Source of the DNA: Conyzicola nivalis_A
GTDB taxonomy: Bacteria; Actinomycetota; Actinomycetes; Actinomycetales; Microbacteriaceae
Length of the DNA: 64,000 nucleotides
NCBI RefSeq assembly: GCF_040548875.1
Contig: NZ_JBEPSJ010000001.1
Span: forward strand, 930,001 to 994,000
Direction of reading: 5' to 3'
Shown in pieces: positions 1 through 7,690 of the stretch. The position numbers and the translations under genes are program-made. Each line of letters begins with the position of its first letter. Within the stretch, counting starts at the first letter, position 1. Below the pieces are notes generated by a model. It was not told where the DNA came from and made no database searches. It was given only the letters and a program-made list of their open reading frames with translations.

Positions 1-876
1 TTCACCGACGGATACGGCCAGGGTGTTGAGTCCTACCGGTCCCCCGTCGAAGCGGTTCAGCACGATGTTCATCACCGCTCGGTCGAGGCGGTCGAGGCCG
101 AGCTCGTCGACGTCGTACAGCTCGAGGGCGGCGTTCACGGCGGCGATGCCTGCTCCCTCGCCGGTCACGATGGCGTAGTCGCGCACCCGGCGCAGGAGCC
201 GGTTCGCGATGCGCGGCGTGCCGCGGCTGCGGCCGGCGATCTCGTGCAGTGCGGGCCGCGCGATGTCGAGCTGCAGCATCGAGGCCGCGCGCACCAGCAC
301 CTGCTCGAGTTCGCTGGTCTCGTAGAACTCGAGGTGGGCGGTGAATCCGAATCGGTCGCGCAGCGGGTTGGGCAGCATGCCGGAGCGGGTGGTGGCGCCG
401 ACGAGCGTGAACGGCGCGAGGTCGAGCGGGATCGAGGTGGCCCCGGCGCCCTTGCCCACCATGATGTCGATACGGAAGTCCTCCATCGCCAGATAGAGCA
501 TCTCCTCTGCGGAACGCGCCATGCGGTGGATCTCGTCGATGAAGAGCACCTCGCCCGGCACGAGGGACGAGAGTACGGCGGCCAGGTCGCCGGCGTGCTG
601 GATGGCCGGCCCGCTCGACATGCGCAGCGGCCGGCCGCTCTCGTGCGCGACGATCATGGCGAGCGTGGTCTTGCCGAGGCCGGGCGGGCCGGCGAAGAGG
701 ATGTGGTCTGCCGTGCGGCCCTGCATCGAGGCGGCGGTGAGCAGCAGCTCGAGCTGGCCGCGCACCTTCTGCTGGCCGACGAACTCGGCGAGCGACTGCG
801 GGCGCAGCGCCCCCTCGAACGCGAGTTCCGCGTCGGACTCGGGCTCGGAGCTCACGATGTCTTCTGCCGCGCTCAT
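1..876 (-). CDS. ruvB: Holliday junction branch migration ATPase RuvB (3' end off window)
   Basis: RuvB is the AAA+ hexameric motor that drives branch migration of Holliday junctions together with RuvA. The visible 292 codons hold the Walker A motif GPPGLGKT at residues 63-70, Walker B LFIDEI at 111-116 and the sensor-1 segment GATTRSG at 160-166, then the lid and the start of the winged-helix DNA-binding domain. The reading frame is still open at the left edge, so the C-terminal part is missing (family length is about 340 residues). The ATG start overlaps the ruvA stop codon as ATGA, which implies translational coupling. It is the last visible gene of the ruvC-ruvA-ruvB run. Identification is secure. 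Confidence 0.97.
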   Translation of the reverse strand, partial: MSAAEDIVSSEPESDAELAFEGALRPQSLAEFVGQQKVRGQLELLLTAASMQGRTADHILFAGPPGLGKTTLAMIVAHESGRPLRMSSGPAIQHAGDLAAVLSSLVPGEVLFIDEIHRMARSAEEMLYLAMEDFRIDIMVGKGAGATSIPLDLAPFTLVGATTRSGMLPNPLRDRFGFTAHLEFYETSELEQVLVRAASMLQLDIARPALHEIAGRSRGTPRIANRLLRRVRDYAIVTGEGAGIAAVNAALELYDVDELGLDRLDRAVMNIVLNRFDGGPVGLNTLAVSVGE

Positions 877-1487
877 TTGCTGCCCACCTGCTGCGGTCCG
901 AGGGCTGCGAGGGCGAGGCGGAGCAGGCTCGGCATGGTCTCGCGCTCGAGGCCGGTGGCGGAGGCGAGGGCGTCGTCGACGGCGACGAGGGCCGTGCGCT
1001 CCGGCCAGCCGAGGCCGACGAGGGCGGAGAGCACGCTGTCGCGCACCGGAGTGGCCTCGGGGGTGGCCTCGGCGCGGGCCACGGGCGACACGGCGAGCTT
1101 GCCGGCGAGCGACACGACGATGAGCTTGGCGGTCTTGGGCCCGATGCCGGAGACCTTGCGGAACGCGGCGTCGTCTTCTGACGCGATGGCGCGCGCGATC
1201 TGGTCGGGGTCGAGCACGGCGAGCACCCCCATGGCGCTGCGGGGGCCGACTCCGGTGACGCTGCGCAACAGGTCGAACACGACCAGTTCGTCGGCCTCGG
1301 CGAATCCGAACAGACTGAGGTCGTCTTCACGCACGATGAGGGCGGTGCGCACCGTCGCCTCGGACCCGACGCGCAGCGTGAGCCCGTGGCGCGGGGTCAC
1401 CTGGACGGCGAGCCCCACACCCCCGACCTCGATGACGGCGGTGGAACCCTGGACGGCGAGCACTGTGCCCCGCACGGAAGAAATCAT
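873..1487 (-). CDS. ruvA: Holliday junction DNA-binding protein RuvA
   Basis: RuvA forms tetramers that hold the four-way junction square planar and load the RuvB motors. The 204-residue protein has the N-terminal OB-fold (about residues 1-62), two helix-hairpin-helix motifs (SVTGVGPRSAM near 76-86 and KVSGIGPKTAK near 111-121) and a C-terminal three-helix RuvB-contacting domain from about 150. Its length is typical. Both ends overlap the neighbouring genes by 4 bp as ATGA (ruvC upstream, ruvB downstream), so the three proteins are almost certainly made from one mRNA. Confidence 0.97.
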   Translation of the reverse strand: MISSVRGTVLAVQGSTAVIEVGGVGLAVQVTPRHGLTLRVGSEATVRTALIVREDDLSLFGFAEADELVVFDLLRSVTGVGPRSAMGVLAVLDPDQIARAIASEDDAAFRKVSGIGPKTAKLIVVSLAGKLAVSPVARAEATPEATPVRDSVLSALVGLGWPERTALVAVDDALASATGLERETMPSLLRLALAALGPQQVGSK

Positions 1488-2119
1488 GCACCCAGCCTAC
1501 GTTTGGCCGCCGACTCGGCCGCGCGCCACGCGCTCTGCGCCGGAGTGAGCCCGCCCTCGGCCCCTGAACCCGTCGGAGGGGAGCCGCCCACGTTCCCTGA
1601 GCCTGTCGAAGGGGTGCCCGTCGAAGCGCGCGCCGCCGCGACTCCCCCGCGCCACGCGTGGCAGATGGCGAGCGCCAGAGCGTCGGCGGCGTCCGCCGGC
1701 TTCGGCACCTCGTCGAGGCCGAGGATCTTGGCGACCATCGTGCCGACCTGGGCCTTCTCGGCCGAGCCGTAGCCCGTCACGGCGGCCTTCACCTCGCTGG
1801 GCGTGTGCAGGCCGACCGCGAGCCCGCGCGACGCGGCCATGTGCAGCGCGACGCCGCTGGCCTGGGCGGTGCCCATCACGGTGCGCAGGTTGTGCTGAGC
1901 GAACACCCGTTCGAGCGCGACGGCGTGCGGCGCGTGCTGGTCGATGAGAGCGCCGAGCTGCTCGCCGATGATCAGCAGACGCTGCTCGAGGGCCATCTCC
2001 GGAGGGGTGCGGATGACTCCGAAGTACACCAGCGTCGCCTTACGCGTCGACGTGACATCCACCACTCCCACGCCGCACCGGGTCAGTCCTGGATCGACAC
2101 CCAGCACCCGGAGCGACAC
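1484..2119 (-). CDS. ruvC: Crossover junction endodeoxyribonuclease RuvC with extended C-terminus
   Basis: RuvC is the metal-dependent dimeric nuclease that resolves Holliday junctions. The RNase-H-like fold is complete: the catalytic acidic residues correspond to D9 (GVDPG), E70 (ALERVF), D143 and D146 (PADAADALAL). The start is GTG, 3 bp after the yebC stop. The family normally ends near residue 165-175. Here an extension of about 50 residues (158-211) contains a Gly/Ser/Thr/Pro segment with PSTGSG and PPTGSG. This segment is encoded by two copies of an intergenic-type palindromic repeat (about 1561-1614), so the tail looks like a repeat insertion kept in frame. The nuclease core appears intact. 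Confidence 0.95.
   Translation of the reverse strand: MSLRVLGVDPGLTRCGVGVVDVTSTRKATLVYFGVIRTPPEMALEQRLLIIGEQLGALIDQHAPHAVALERVFAQHNLRTVMGTAQASGVALHMAASRGLAVGLHTPSEVKAAVTGYGSAEKAQVGTMVAKILGLDEVPKPADAADALALAICHAWRGGVAAARASTGTPSTGSGNVGGSPPTGSGAEGGLTPAQSAWRAAESAAKRRLGA
1561..1614. repeat. Two degenerate copies of a short palindromic repeat inside ruvC
   Basis: Two related 21-22 bp segments lie 32 bp apart: one at 1561-1581 (cccctgaacccgtcggaggg core) and one at 1593-1614 (ccctgagcctgtcgaagggg core). The second matches the CCTGAGCCTGTCGAAGGG sequence that recurs as an intergenic palindromic repeat in many bacterial genomes. Here both copies are translated in frame into a Gly/Ser/Thr/Pro tail of RuvC. 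Confidence 0.6.
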
Positions 2120-2122
2120 CGT

Positions 2123-2881
2123 TTAGTCTTCGTCCAGCTGGGCCTGGACCTCGGCGGTGATCGCGAAGTTCGCGAAGATGTTCTGCACGTCGTCGGAGTC
2201 TTCGAGCGCGTCGATGAGACGGAAGATCTTGCGGGCCGTCTCGGCGTCGACGTCGATCGTGAGGTTCGGCACGAACTCGAGCTCTGACGAGTCGTAGTCG
2301 ATGCCGGCCTCCTGCAGAGCGGTGCGCGTGGACACGAGGTGCGAGGGGTCGGTGATGACCTCGAAGCCGCCGCCGTGGTTCTTGACCTCTTCGGCTCCGG
2401 CGTCGAGGACCGCCTCGAGGATGTCGTCTTCGGTGACGCCGTCGACGGCCGTGATCGAGATGACACCCTTGCGGCTGAAGTTGTAGGCGACGCTGCCCGG
2501 GTCGGCCATGGCGGCGCCGTTGCGCGTCACCGTGGCGCGCACGTCGGCGGCGGCACGGTTCTTGTTGTCGGTGAGACACTCGATCAGCATCGCGACTCCG
2601 CCGGCTGCGTAGCCTTCGTAGATGATGGTGGTGTACTCGACAGACTCACCGCTGAGTCCCGCTCCACGCTTGACGGCGCGGTCGATGTTGTCGTTGGGCA
2701 CCGAGGTCTTCTTGGCCTTCTGGATGGCGTCGACCAGGGTCGGGTTGCCCGAGAGGTCTGCACCGCCCATCTTGGCTGCGACTTCGATGTTCTTGATGAG
2801 TTTGGCGAACGACTTTGCACGGCGCGAATCGGTGATCGCCTTCTTGTGCTTGGTGGTTGCCCATTTGGAGTGGCCTGACAT
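2123..2881 (-). CDS. YebC/PmpR family protein (TACO1-like)
   Basis: This 252-residue protein belongs to the YebC/PmpR/TACO1 family. Members have been described as transcriptional regulators and, more recently, as factors that help ribosomes through difficult (for example polyproline) stretches. The N-terminus MSGHSKWATTKHKK is the family hallmark and fixes the start at 2881, although an in-frame TTG lies 18 bp further upstream. The protein begins with a basic N-terminal helical domain, followed by two alpha/beta domains and an acidic C-terminus ending QLDED. It lies 3 bp upstream of ruvC, the usual actinobacterial order. Confidence 0.93.
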   Translation of the reverse strand: MSGHSKWATTKHKKAITDSRRAKSFAKLIKNIEVAAKMGGADLSGNPTLVDAIQKAKKTSVPNDNIDRAVKRGAGLSGESVEYTTIIYEGYAAGGVAMLIECLTDNKNRAAADVRATVTRNGAAMADPGSVAYNFSRKGVISITAVDGVTEDDILEAVLDAGAEEVKNHGGGFEVITDPSHLVSTRTALQEAGIDYDSSELEFVPNLTIDVDAETARKIFRLIDALEDSDDVQNIFANFAITAEVQAQLDED

Positions 2882-2925
2882 GCTGAATATTCTAGCCAAC
2901 GAGGCGGCCGCGGGCTGCCAGCCAC

Positions 2926-3528
2926 TCAGGTGAGCCGCACTCCCGCCGACTTGAGTTCGAGAGCGGCGAGGGCGCGCATCACGGTGGCGTCACCACGCCG
3001 CCACGCCGCGGTCGGGTCGCTGTCGACGGCGGCGAGTTCGGGGAGCCGCTGGTTCGTGAGCGCGCGGAGGGCGAGCAGGTCGAGCGCGACGCCGGAGCGC
3101 GCGAGCGTGCGGGCCTGCCCCGCGCGGCGCATGAAGCGGAGGCGCGGCACGAGCCAGATCACGAGGATCATCAGCACGGGCACGAGGGCGATGCCCCAGC
3201 CGAGCCCGGTTGCGAGGTCGGCGACCGCCGCCTGCTGGCTCTGCCCGGCGGACTCGAGGGTCGCGCCCGCCGAACTGGCGCTGTCGAAGGGACCGCGGAT
3301 GCCGCCGCCGATCAGCGGCACGCCGCCCAGGTTGTCGCCGACGTCGGTCATCGTCGATCTGAAGCCCGCGCCCGCCTGCTCCATCTGCACGCCGAAGTCG
3401 GTGAGGCCGATCACGAGCGAGTAGACGAAGGCGCCCAGCCAGATCCACGCGGCGATCGCCGCCACAGCGAGCACGTCGACGGTGATCTGGCGGGAGCGGT
3501 GGGCGGCAAAGTCTGAGTACGGCTTCAT
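2926..3528 (-). CDS. Hypothetical two-pass membrane protein
   Basis: I do not recognise a named family in this 200-residue protein. Two hydrophobic segments are clear: about residues 16-42 (VDVLAVAAIAAWIWLGAF onward) and about 108-128 (GWGIALVPVLMILVIWLV). They flank an extracytoplasmic loop of about 65 residues rich in Gly, Ser and Ala. The C-terminal 70 residues are Arg/Ala/Leu rich and probably cytoplasmic. The gene sits between pdxT and yebC in the same direction with short gaps (17 bp and 44 bp), so it is probably cotranscribed. No catalytic motif is visible. Confidence 0.7.
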   Translation of the reverse strand: MKPYSDFAAHRSRQITVDVLAVAAIAAWIWLGAFVYSLVIGLTDFGVQMEQAGAGFRSTMTDVGDNLGGVPLIGGGIRGPFDSASSAGATLESAGQSQQAAVADLATGLGWGIALVPVLMILVIWLVPRLRFMRRAGQARTLARSGVALDLLALRALTNQRLPELAAVDSDPTAAWRRGDATVMRALAALELKSAGVRLT

Positions 3529-3545
3529 TCCCCCATGATCGCCGG

Positions 3546-4163
3546 TCAGGCGCGGGTGCGCACCTTCTCGAGGAAGTACTCGTGGAACCGGGTCTCCCCC
3601 GTGATCTCCGGGTGGAAGGCCGTGCCGAGCAGGTTGCCCTGCTCGATCGCGACGATCCGGCCGTCATCGAGGGCGGAGAGCACCGTCACGGCGTCTCCGA
3701 CGCGCTCGACCACCGGCGCGCGGATGAAGACGGCGTGAACCGCGGGTTCGCCGAGCGCCGGTACGTCGAGGTCGGTCTCGAACGAGTCGAGTTGCGAGCC
3801 GAAGGCGTTGCGACGCACGGTCACGTCGAAACCGCCCAGAGTCTGCTGTCCGTCGATCGCGTCGAGAACCGAATCGGCGAGCATGATGAGACCGGCGCAC
3901 GTGCCGAAGACGGGCAGTCCGGATGCCACGGCGGACTTCAGCGGGTCGGCCAGACCGAAGAGACGGCTGAGCTTGTCCATCACGCTCGACTCACCCCCGG
4001 GGATGACGAGTCCGCTCACCCGCTCGAGGTCCTCGGGCCGACGCACGGGGATCGCGTCGGCACCGAGTTCCTCGAAGACCGCGAGGTGTTCGCGGAAGTC
4101 GCCCTGCAGGGCGAGAACCCCGATCGGTGCGGTGGACTGGCTGCGCGAGCGGTTACCAGCCAC
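3546..4163 (-). CDS. pdxT: Pyridoxal 5'-phosphate synthase glutaminase subunit PdxT
   Basis: PdxT hydrolyses glutamine and channels ammonia to PdxS for PLP synthesis by the DXP-independent route. The class-I-amidotransferase-like fold has GGES at 57-60, the nucleophile Cys89 in FGTCAG, and the His184/Glu186 pair in AFHPEI. I chose the GTG at 4163, which overlaps the end of pdxS (4153) and gives 205 residues, the normal size. The frame stays open further upstream, but that stretch lies inside pdxS and encodes nothing PdxT-like. The overlap suggests coupled translation and 1:1 subunit production. Confidence 0.95.
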   Translation of the reverse strand: MAGNRSRSQSTAPIGVLALQGDFREHLAVFEELGADAIPVRRPEDLERVSGLVIPGGESSVMDKLSRLFGLADPLKSAVASGLPVFGTCAGLIMLADSVLDAIDGQQTLGGFDVTVRRNAFGSQLDSFETDLDVPALGEPAVHAVFIRAPVVERVGDAVTVLSALDDGRIVAIEQGNLLGTAFHPEITGETRFHEYFLEKVRTRA

Positions 4164-5055
4164 GCTCGGCGAGGCGGTGCGGTGCCGCGAGGTCGGCGAC
4201 GTTGATGCCCACCATGGCCTCGCCGAGGCCACGCGACGCCTGGGCGATCACGTCGGCGTCGTCGAAGAACGTGGTCGCCTTCACGATCGCTGCCGCGCGC
4301 TGCGCCGGGTTGCCCGACTTGAAGATCCCCGAGCCGACGAACACGCCGTCTGCGCCGAGCTGCATCATGAGCGCGGCGTCGGCGGGAGTCGCGACTCCGC
4401 CGGCGGTGAACAGCACGACGGGCAGCTTGCCGGTGCGGGCGATTTCGAGCACGAGCTCGTACGGCGCCTGCAGCTCCTTCGCCGCGACGTAGAGCTCGTC
4501 GTGGGTCTTGGCCGACAGCGCGGCGATCTCGCCCTTGATGGTGCGGATGTGCTTGGTCGCCTCCGAGACGTCGCCGGTGCCTGCCTCGCCCTTGGAGCGG
4601 ATCATGGCCGCTCCCTCGTTGATGCGACGCAGCGCCTCGCCGAGGTTGGTCGCGCCGCAGACGAACGGCACGTTGAACTGCCACTTGTCGATGTGGTTGA
4701 CGTAGTCGGCGGGGCTCAGCACTTCCGACTCGTCGATGTAGTCGACCTTGAGCGACTGAAGGATCTGCGCCTCGACGAAGTGGCCGATGCGCGCCTTCGC
4801 CATGACCGGGATCGACACGGCCTCGATGATGCCGTCGATCAGGTCGGGGTCGCTCATGCGGGCGACGCCGCCCTGAGAGCGGATGTCGGCAGGGACGCGC
4901 TCGAGCGCCATGACGGCGACGGCTCCTGCATCCTCGGCGATCTTCGCCTGCTCGGCGTTGACGACGTCCATGATGACGCCGCCCTTCAGCATCTCGGCCA
5001 GTCCACGCTTGACGCGGCTGGTGCCCTGCTGGTCTGTCGTTTCGCTAGTGCTCAT
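4153..5055 (-). CDS. pdxS: Pyridoxal 5'-phosphate synthase lyase subunit PdxS
   Basis: PdxS condenses ribose 5-phosphate, glyceraldehyde 3-phosphate and ammonia into PLP within a dodecameric TIM-barrel assembly. The 300-residue sequence has the Schiff-base lysines Lys87 (VMAKARIG) and Lys155 (IRSKGEAGTG), the conserved MDVVNAEQAKIAEDAGA segment near 29-45 and the phosphate-binding GGVATPADAALM loop. The start is ATG. The gene directly precedes and overlaps pdxT. An 88-bp gap with a 16-bp tandem repeat separates it from the upstream HIT gene. Confidence 0.97.
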   Translation of the reverse strand: MSTSETTDQQGTSRVKRGLAEMLKGGVIMDVVNAEQAKIAEDAGAVAVMALERVPADIRSQGGVARMSDPDLIDGIIEAVSIPVMAKARIGHFVEAQILQSLKVDYIDESEVLSPADYVNHIDKWQFNVPFVCGATNLGEALRRINEGAAMIRSKGEAGTGDVSEATKHIRTIKGEIAALSAKTHDELYVAAKELQAPYELVLEIARTGKLPVVLFTAGGVATPADAALMMQLGADGVFVGSGIFKSGNPAQRAAAIVKATTFFDDADVIAQASRGLGEAMVGINVADLAAPHRLAERGW

Positions 5056-5097
5056 GGTTCCTAATTCTACTGGTGCGGTGGAGAGGAGAGTGGGGCC

Positions 5098-5145
5098 AGG
5101 CTTTCGTCGGCTCAGGCTTTCGTTGGCTCAGGCTTTCGTTGGCTC
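5098..5145. repeat. Three tandem copies of a 16-bp unit
   Basis: Three consecutive 16-bp units of aggctttcgttggctc (the first with one C for T) fill 5098-5145 between the HIT gene and pdxS. The last copy runs into the HIT stop codon at 5144-5146. No second feature in the gap explains it. Confidence 0.85.
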
Positions 5146-5701
5146 AGACGGGCCAGGCTGCGGCGACCTCGGCCCGCACGTCGCCGAGCAGACGGGGCAG
5201 CGCCTTGGTGCCCGCGATGATGGGGAAGAAGTTCGCGTCCTGCGACCACCGGGGCACGACGTGCTGGTGCAGGTGGTCGGCGATTCCCGCGCCGGCGACC
5301 TCGCCCTGGTTCATCCCGATATTGAAGCCGTGGGCACCCGACGTCGCCGTGAGCACGCGCATGGCGATCTGGGTGAGGCTGGCGATCTCGGCGACTTCCG
5401 CATCGTCCGCGTGGTCGTACGTCGACACGTGGCGGTACGGCACGACCAGCAGGTGGCCGCTGTTGTAGGGGAACAGGTTGAGCAGCACGTAGGCGTGCGT
5501 TCCGCGAGCGACGATGAGCGCCTGCTCGTCGCTCAGCGTGGGTGCGATGCAGAACGGGCACACGTCGGTGCCGGGCTTCTGACCGGCCTGGATGTAGGCG
5601 ATGCGGTGCGGGGTCCACAGTCGCTGGAACGCGTCGGGAACCGCAGCGAAGTCGTCGAGTGACTCGACGTTCTCGTATTCGGTTCCGTCGTAGTCCTTCA
5701 C
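5144..5701 (-). CDS. HIT domain hydrolase/nucleotidyltransferase
   Basis: This is a histidine-triad nucleotide-binding protein of 185 residues, of the branch related to diadenosine tetraphosphate phosphorylases and hydrolases. The catalytic triad HLHQHVV is at 143-149, and a zinc-type CPFC pair is at 48-51. The same type of protein follows thrS in other actinobacteria, including mycobacteria. I chose the GTG at 5701: it overlaps the last base of the thrS stop codon, and the next codons (VKDYDG) begin the conserved region. Coupling to thrS makes sense, because aminoacyl-tRNA synthetases generate Ap4A-type nucleotides; that link is inferred. Confidence 0.88.
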   Translation of the reverse strand: MKDYDGTEYENVESLDDFAAVPDAFQRLWTPHRIAYIQAGQKPGTDVCPFCIAPTLSDEQALIVARGTHAYVLLNLFPYNSGHLLVVPYRHVSTYDHADDAEVAEIASLTQIAMRVLTATSGAHGFNIGMNQGEVAGAGIADHLHQHVVPRWSQDANFFPIIAGTKALPRLLGDVRAEVAAAWPV

Positions 5702-7680
5702 TAGACCTGGGCCTTCGTCGTGATCGCCTCGAGGATGCGGTCGATCGCCTGCTCGACGGGGATGCCGTTCTCCTGGTGTCCGTCGCGGAAGCGGAAGCTG
5801 ACCGCGTTGTTCGCGCGGTCGTCCTCTCCCGCGATGAGCTGGAACGGGACCTTCTGCAGCGTGGCGTTGCGGATCTTCTTCGGCATACGGTCGCTCGAGG
5901 AGTCGAGCTCGACGCGCACACCCTTCGCCTTGAGCTTCGCGAGGACCTCCCACAGGTAGTCCTCGTACTGCTCGGCGACGGGGATGCCGATCACCTGCAC
6001 GGGCGACAGCCAGACGGGGAACGCTCCGGCGTAGTGCTCGAGCAGGATGGCGAAGAAGCGTTCGATCGAGCCGAGGAGGGCGCGGTGGATCATCACCGGC
6101 TGCTGGCGGGTGCCGTCGGAAGCGGTGAACTCCAGGTCGAACAGTTCGGGCTGGTTGAAGTCGAGCTGCACGGTCGAGAGCTGCCAGGTGCGTCCGATCG
6201 CGTCGCGCGCCTGCACGGAGATCTTCGGTCCGTAGAAGGCGGCTCCCCCCGGGTCGGCGACGAGCTCGAGCCCGGAGGCCTCCGCTACCTCGCGCAGGGT
6301 GTCGGTCGCCGCATCCCACTGCTCGTCGGTGCCGACCGACTTCGCGGGGTCGCGGGTCGACAGTTCGAGGTAGAAGTCGGTGAGGCCGTATCCGCGCAGG
6401 GTCTCGAAGACGAACTCGAGCTGGCTCGCGACCTCGTCCTTCACCTGGTCCTGCGTGACGTAGATGTGGGCGTCGTCCTGGGTGAGGCCGCGCACCCGCG
6501 TGAGGCCCTGGAGGGTGCCGCTCTTCTCATAGCGGTAGACGGTGCCGAACTCGGCGAGGCGCAGCGGGAGCTCGCGGTAGCTGCGGCCGCGCGCCTTGAA
6601 GATGAGGTTGTGCATCGGGCAGTTCATGGGCTTGAGGTAGTAGTCCTGGCCCTGGCGAGTGACGTTGCCCTCCGCGTCGACCTCCTCGTCGAGATGCATG
6701 GGCGGGAACATGCCCTCGCGGTACCAGTTGAGGTGCTGGCTGGTCTCGAACAGGTGGCCCTTGGTGATGTGCGGCGTGTTGACGAGGTCGTAGCCGTGGG
6801 CGAGCAGGCGCTCGCGCATGTAGTTCTCGATCTCGGCGCGGATGATGCCGCCCTTGGGGTGGAAGACCGCGAGCCCGGAACCGATCTCCTCCGGGAACGA
6901 GAACAGGTCGAGTTCCTGGCCGAGCTTGCGGTGGTCGCGCTTGGCGGCCTCCTCGAGTCGCGACTGGTAGGCGCGCAGCTCGTCCTTCGTCGCCCAGGCG
7001 GTGCCGTAGATGCGCTGCAGCTGCTTGTTCTTCTCCGAGCCGCGCCAGTAGGCGGCCGCGGTGCGCTGCAGTGACCAGCCGTTGCCGATGAGACGGGTTG
7101 ACGGCAGGTGCGGGCCGCGGCACAGGTCGCTCCAGTAGACCTCTCCGGTCTTCGCGTCGACGTTGTCGTAGATCGTGAGCTCGGCGCCGCCGACCTCGAC
7201 GCTCTCGTTGTCGGTGCCGAGCTCGATGGCCTCGGCAGCGCCGTCCGCGCCGCCCTTGAGTCCGATGAGCTCGAGCTTGTACGGCTCGTTCGCGAGCTCG
7301 ATCCTCGCCGCATCGGCGGTAACCACACGACGCTGGAAGCGCTGGCCCTGTTTGACGATGCGTTCCATGGCCTTGTCGATGGCCTTCACGTCTTCCGGGG
7401 TGAACGGCGTCTCGACGTCGAAGTCGTAGTAGAAGCCGTCGGTGACGGGCGGGCCGATGCCGAGCTTCGCCTCGGGGTTGATCGACTGCACGGCCTGCGC
7501 CATGACGTGGGCTGCGGAGTGGCGGAGGATGTTCAGCCCGTCGGGGCTGGAGATCTCGACGGGCTCGACGGTGTCGGTCTCGCTCACGGTAGTGGCCAGG
7601 TCCCTCAATTCGCCATTGACGCGCATGGCAACGATGCTGCGCTCGGTGAATAGGTCGAATCCTGTTTTCTGGTCACTCAT
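5701..7680 (-). CDS. thrS: Threonine--tRNA ligase
   Basis: This enzyme charges tRNA-Thr and edits Ser-tRNA-Thr. The 659-residue protein has a short TGS-like N-terminus (about 15-50), the editing domain with HSAAH at 54-58, the class II catalytic core with motif 2 near RYEKSGTLQGLTRVRGLTQD, zinc-binding Cys in MNCPMHN, motif 3 HRALLGSIERF, and the C-terminal anticodon-binding domain. The ATG start lies only 10 bp after the fic stop, without a convincing Shine-Dalgarno sequence in between, so translation may depend on coupling to fic. The HIT gene overlaps its stop codon. Confidence 0.97.
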   Translation of the reverse strand: MSDQKTGFDLFTERSIVAMRVNGELRDLATTVSETDTVEPVEISSPDGLNILRHSAAHVMAQAVQSINPEAKLGIGPPVTDGFYYDFDVETPFTPEDVKAIDKAMERIVKQGQRFQRRVVTADAARIELANEPYKLELIGLKGGADGAAEAIELGTDNESVEVGGAELTIYDNVDAKTGEVYWSDLCRGPHLPSTRLIGNGWSLQRTAAAYWRGSEKNKQLQRIYGTAWATKDELRAYQSRLEEAAKRDHRKLGQELDLFSFPEEIGSGLAVFHPKGGIIRAEIENYMRERLLAHGYDLVNTPHITKGHLFETSQHLNWYREGMFPPMHLDEEVDAEGNVTRQGQDYYLKPMNCPMHNLIFKARGRSYRELPLRLAEFGTVYRYEKSGTLQGLTRVRGLTQDDAHIYVTQDQVKDEVASQLEFVFETLRGYGLTDFYLELSTRDPAKSVGTDEQWDAATDTLREVAEASGLELVADPGGAAFYGPKISVQARDAIGRTWQLSTVQLDFNQPELFDLEFTASDGTRQQPVMIHRALLGSIERFFAILLEHYAGAFPVWLSPVQVIGIPVAEQYEDYLWEVLAKLKAKGVRVELDSSSDRMPKKIRNATLQKVPFQLIAGEDDRANNAVSFRFRDGHQENGIPVEQAIDRILEAITTKAQV

Positions 7681-7690
7681 TCTGACAACT

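Noticed and set aside
244..1548. Long plus-strand open frame over the ruv genes
   Set aside because: It is antisense to ruvB-ruvA; its protein is Arg/Gly/His biased with no family features, typical of a high-GC shadow frame.
5098..5145. CRISPR array
   Set aside because: Three directly abutting 16-bp units have no spacers.
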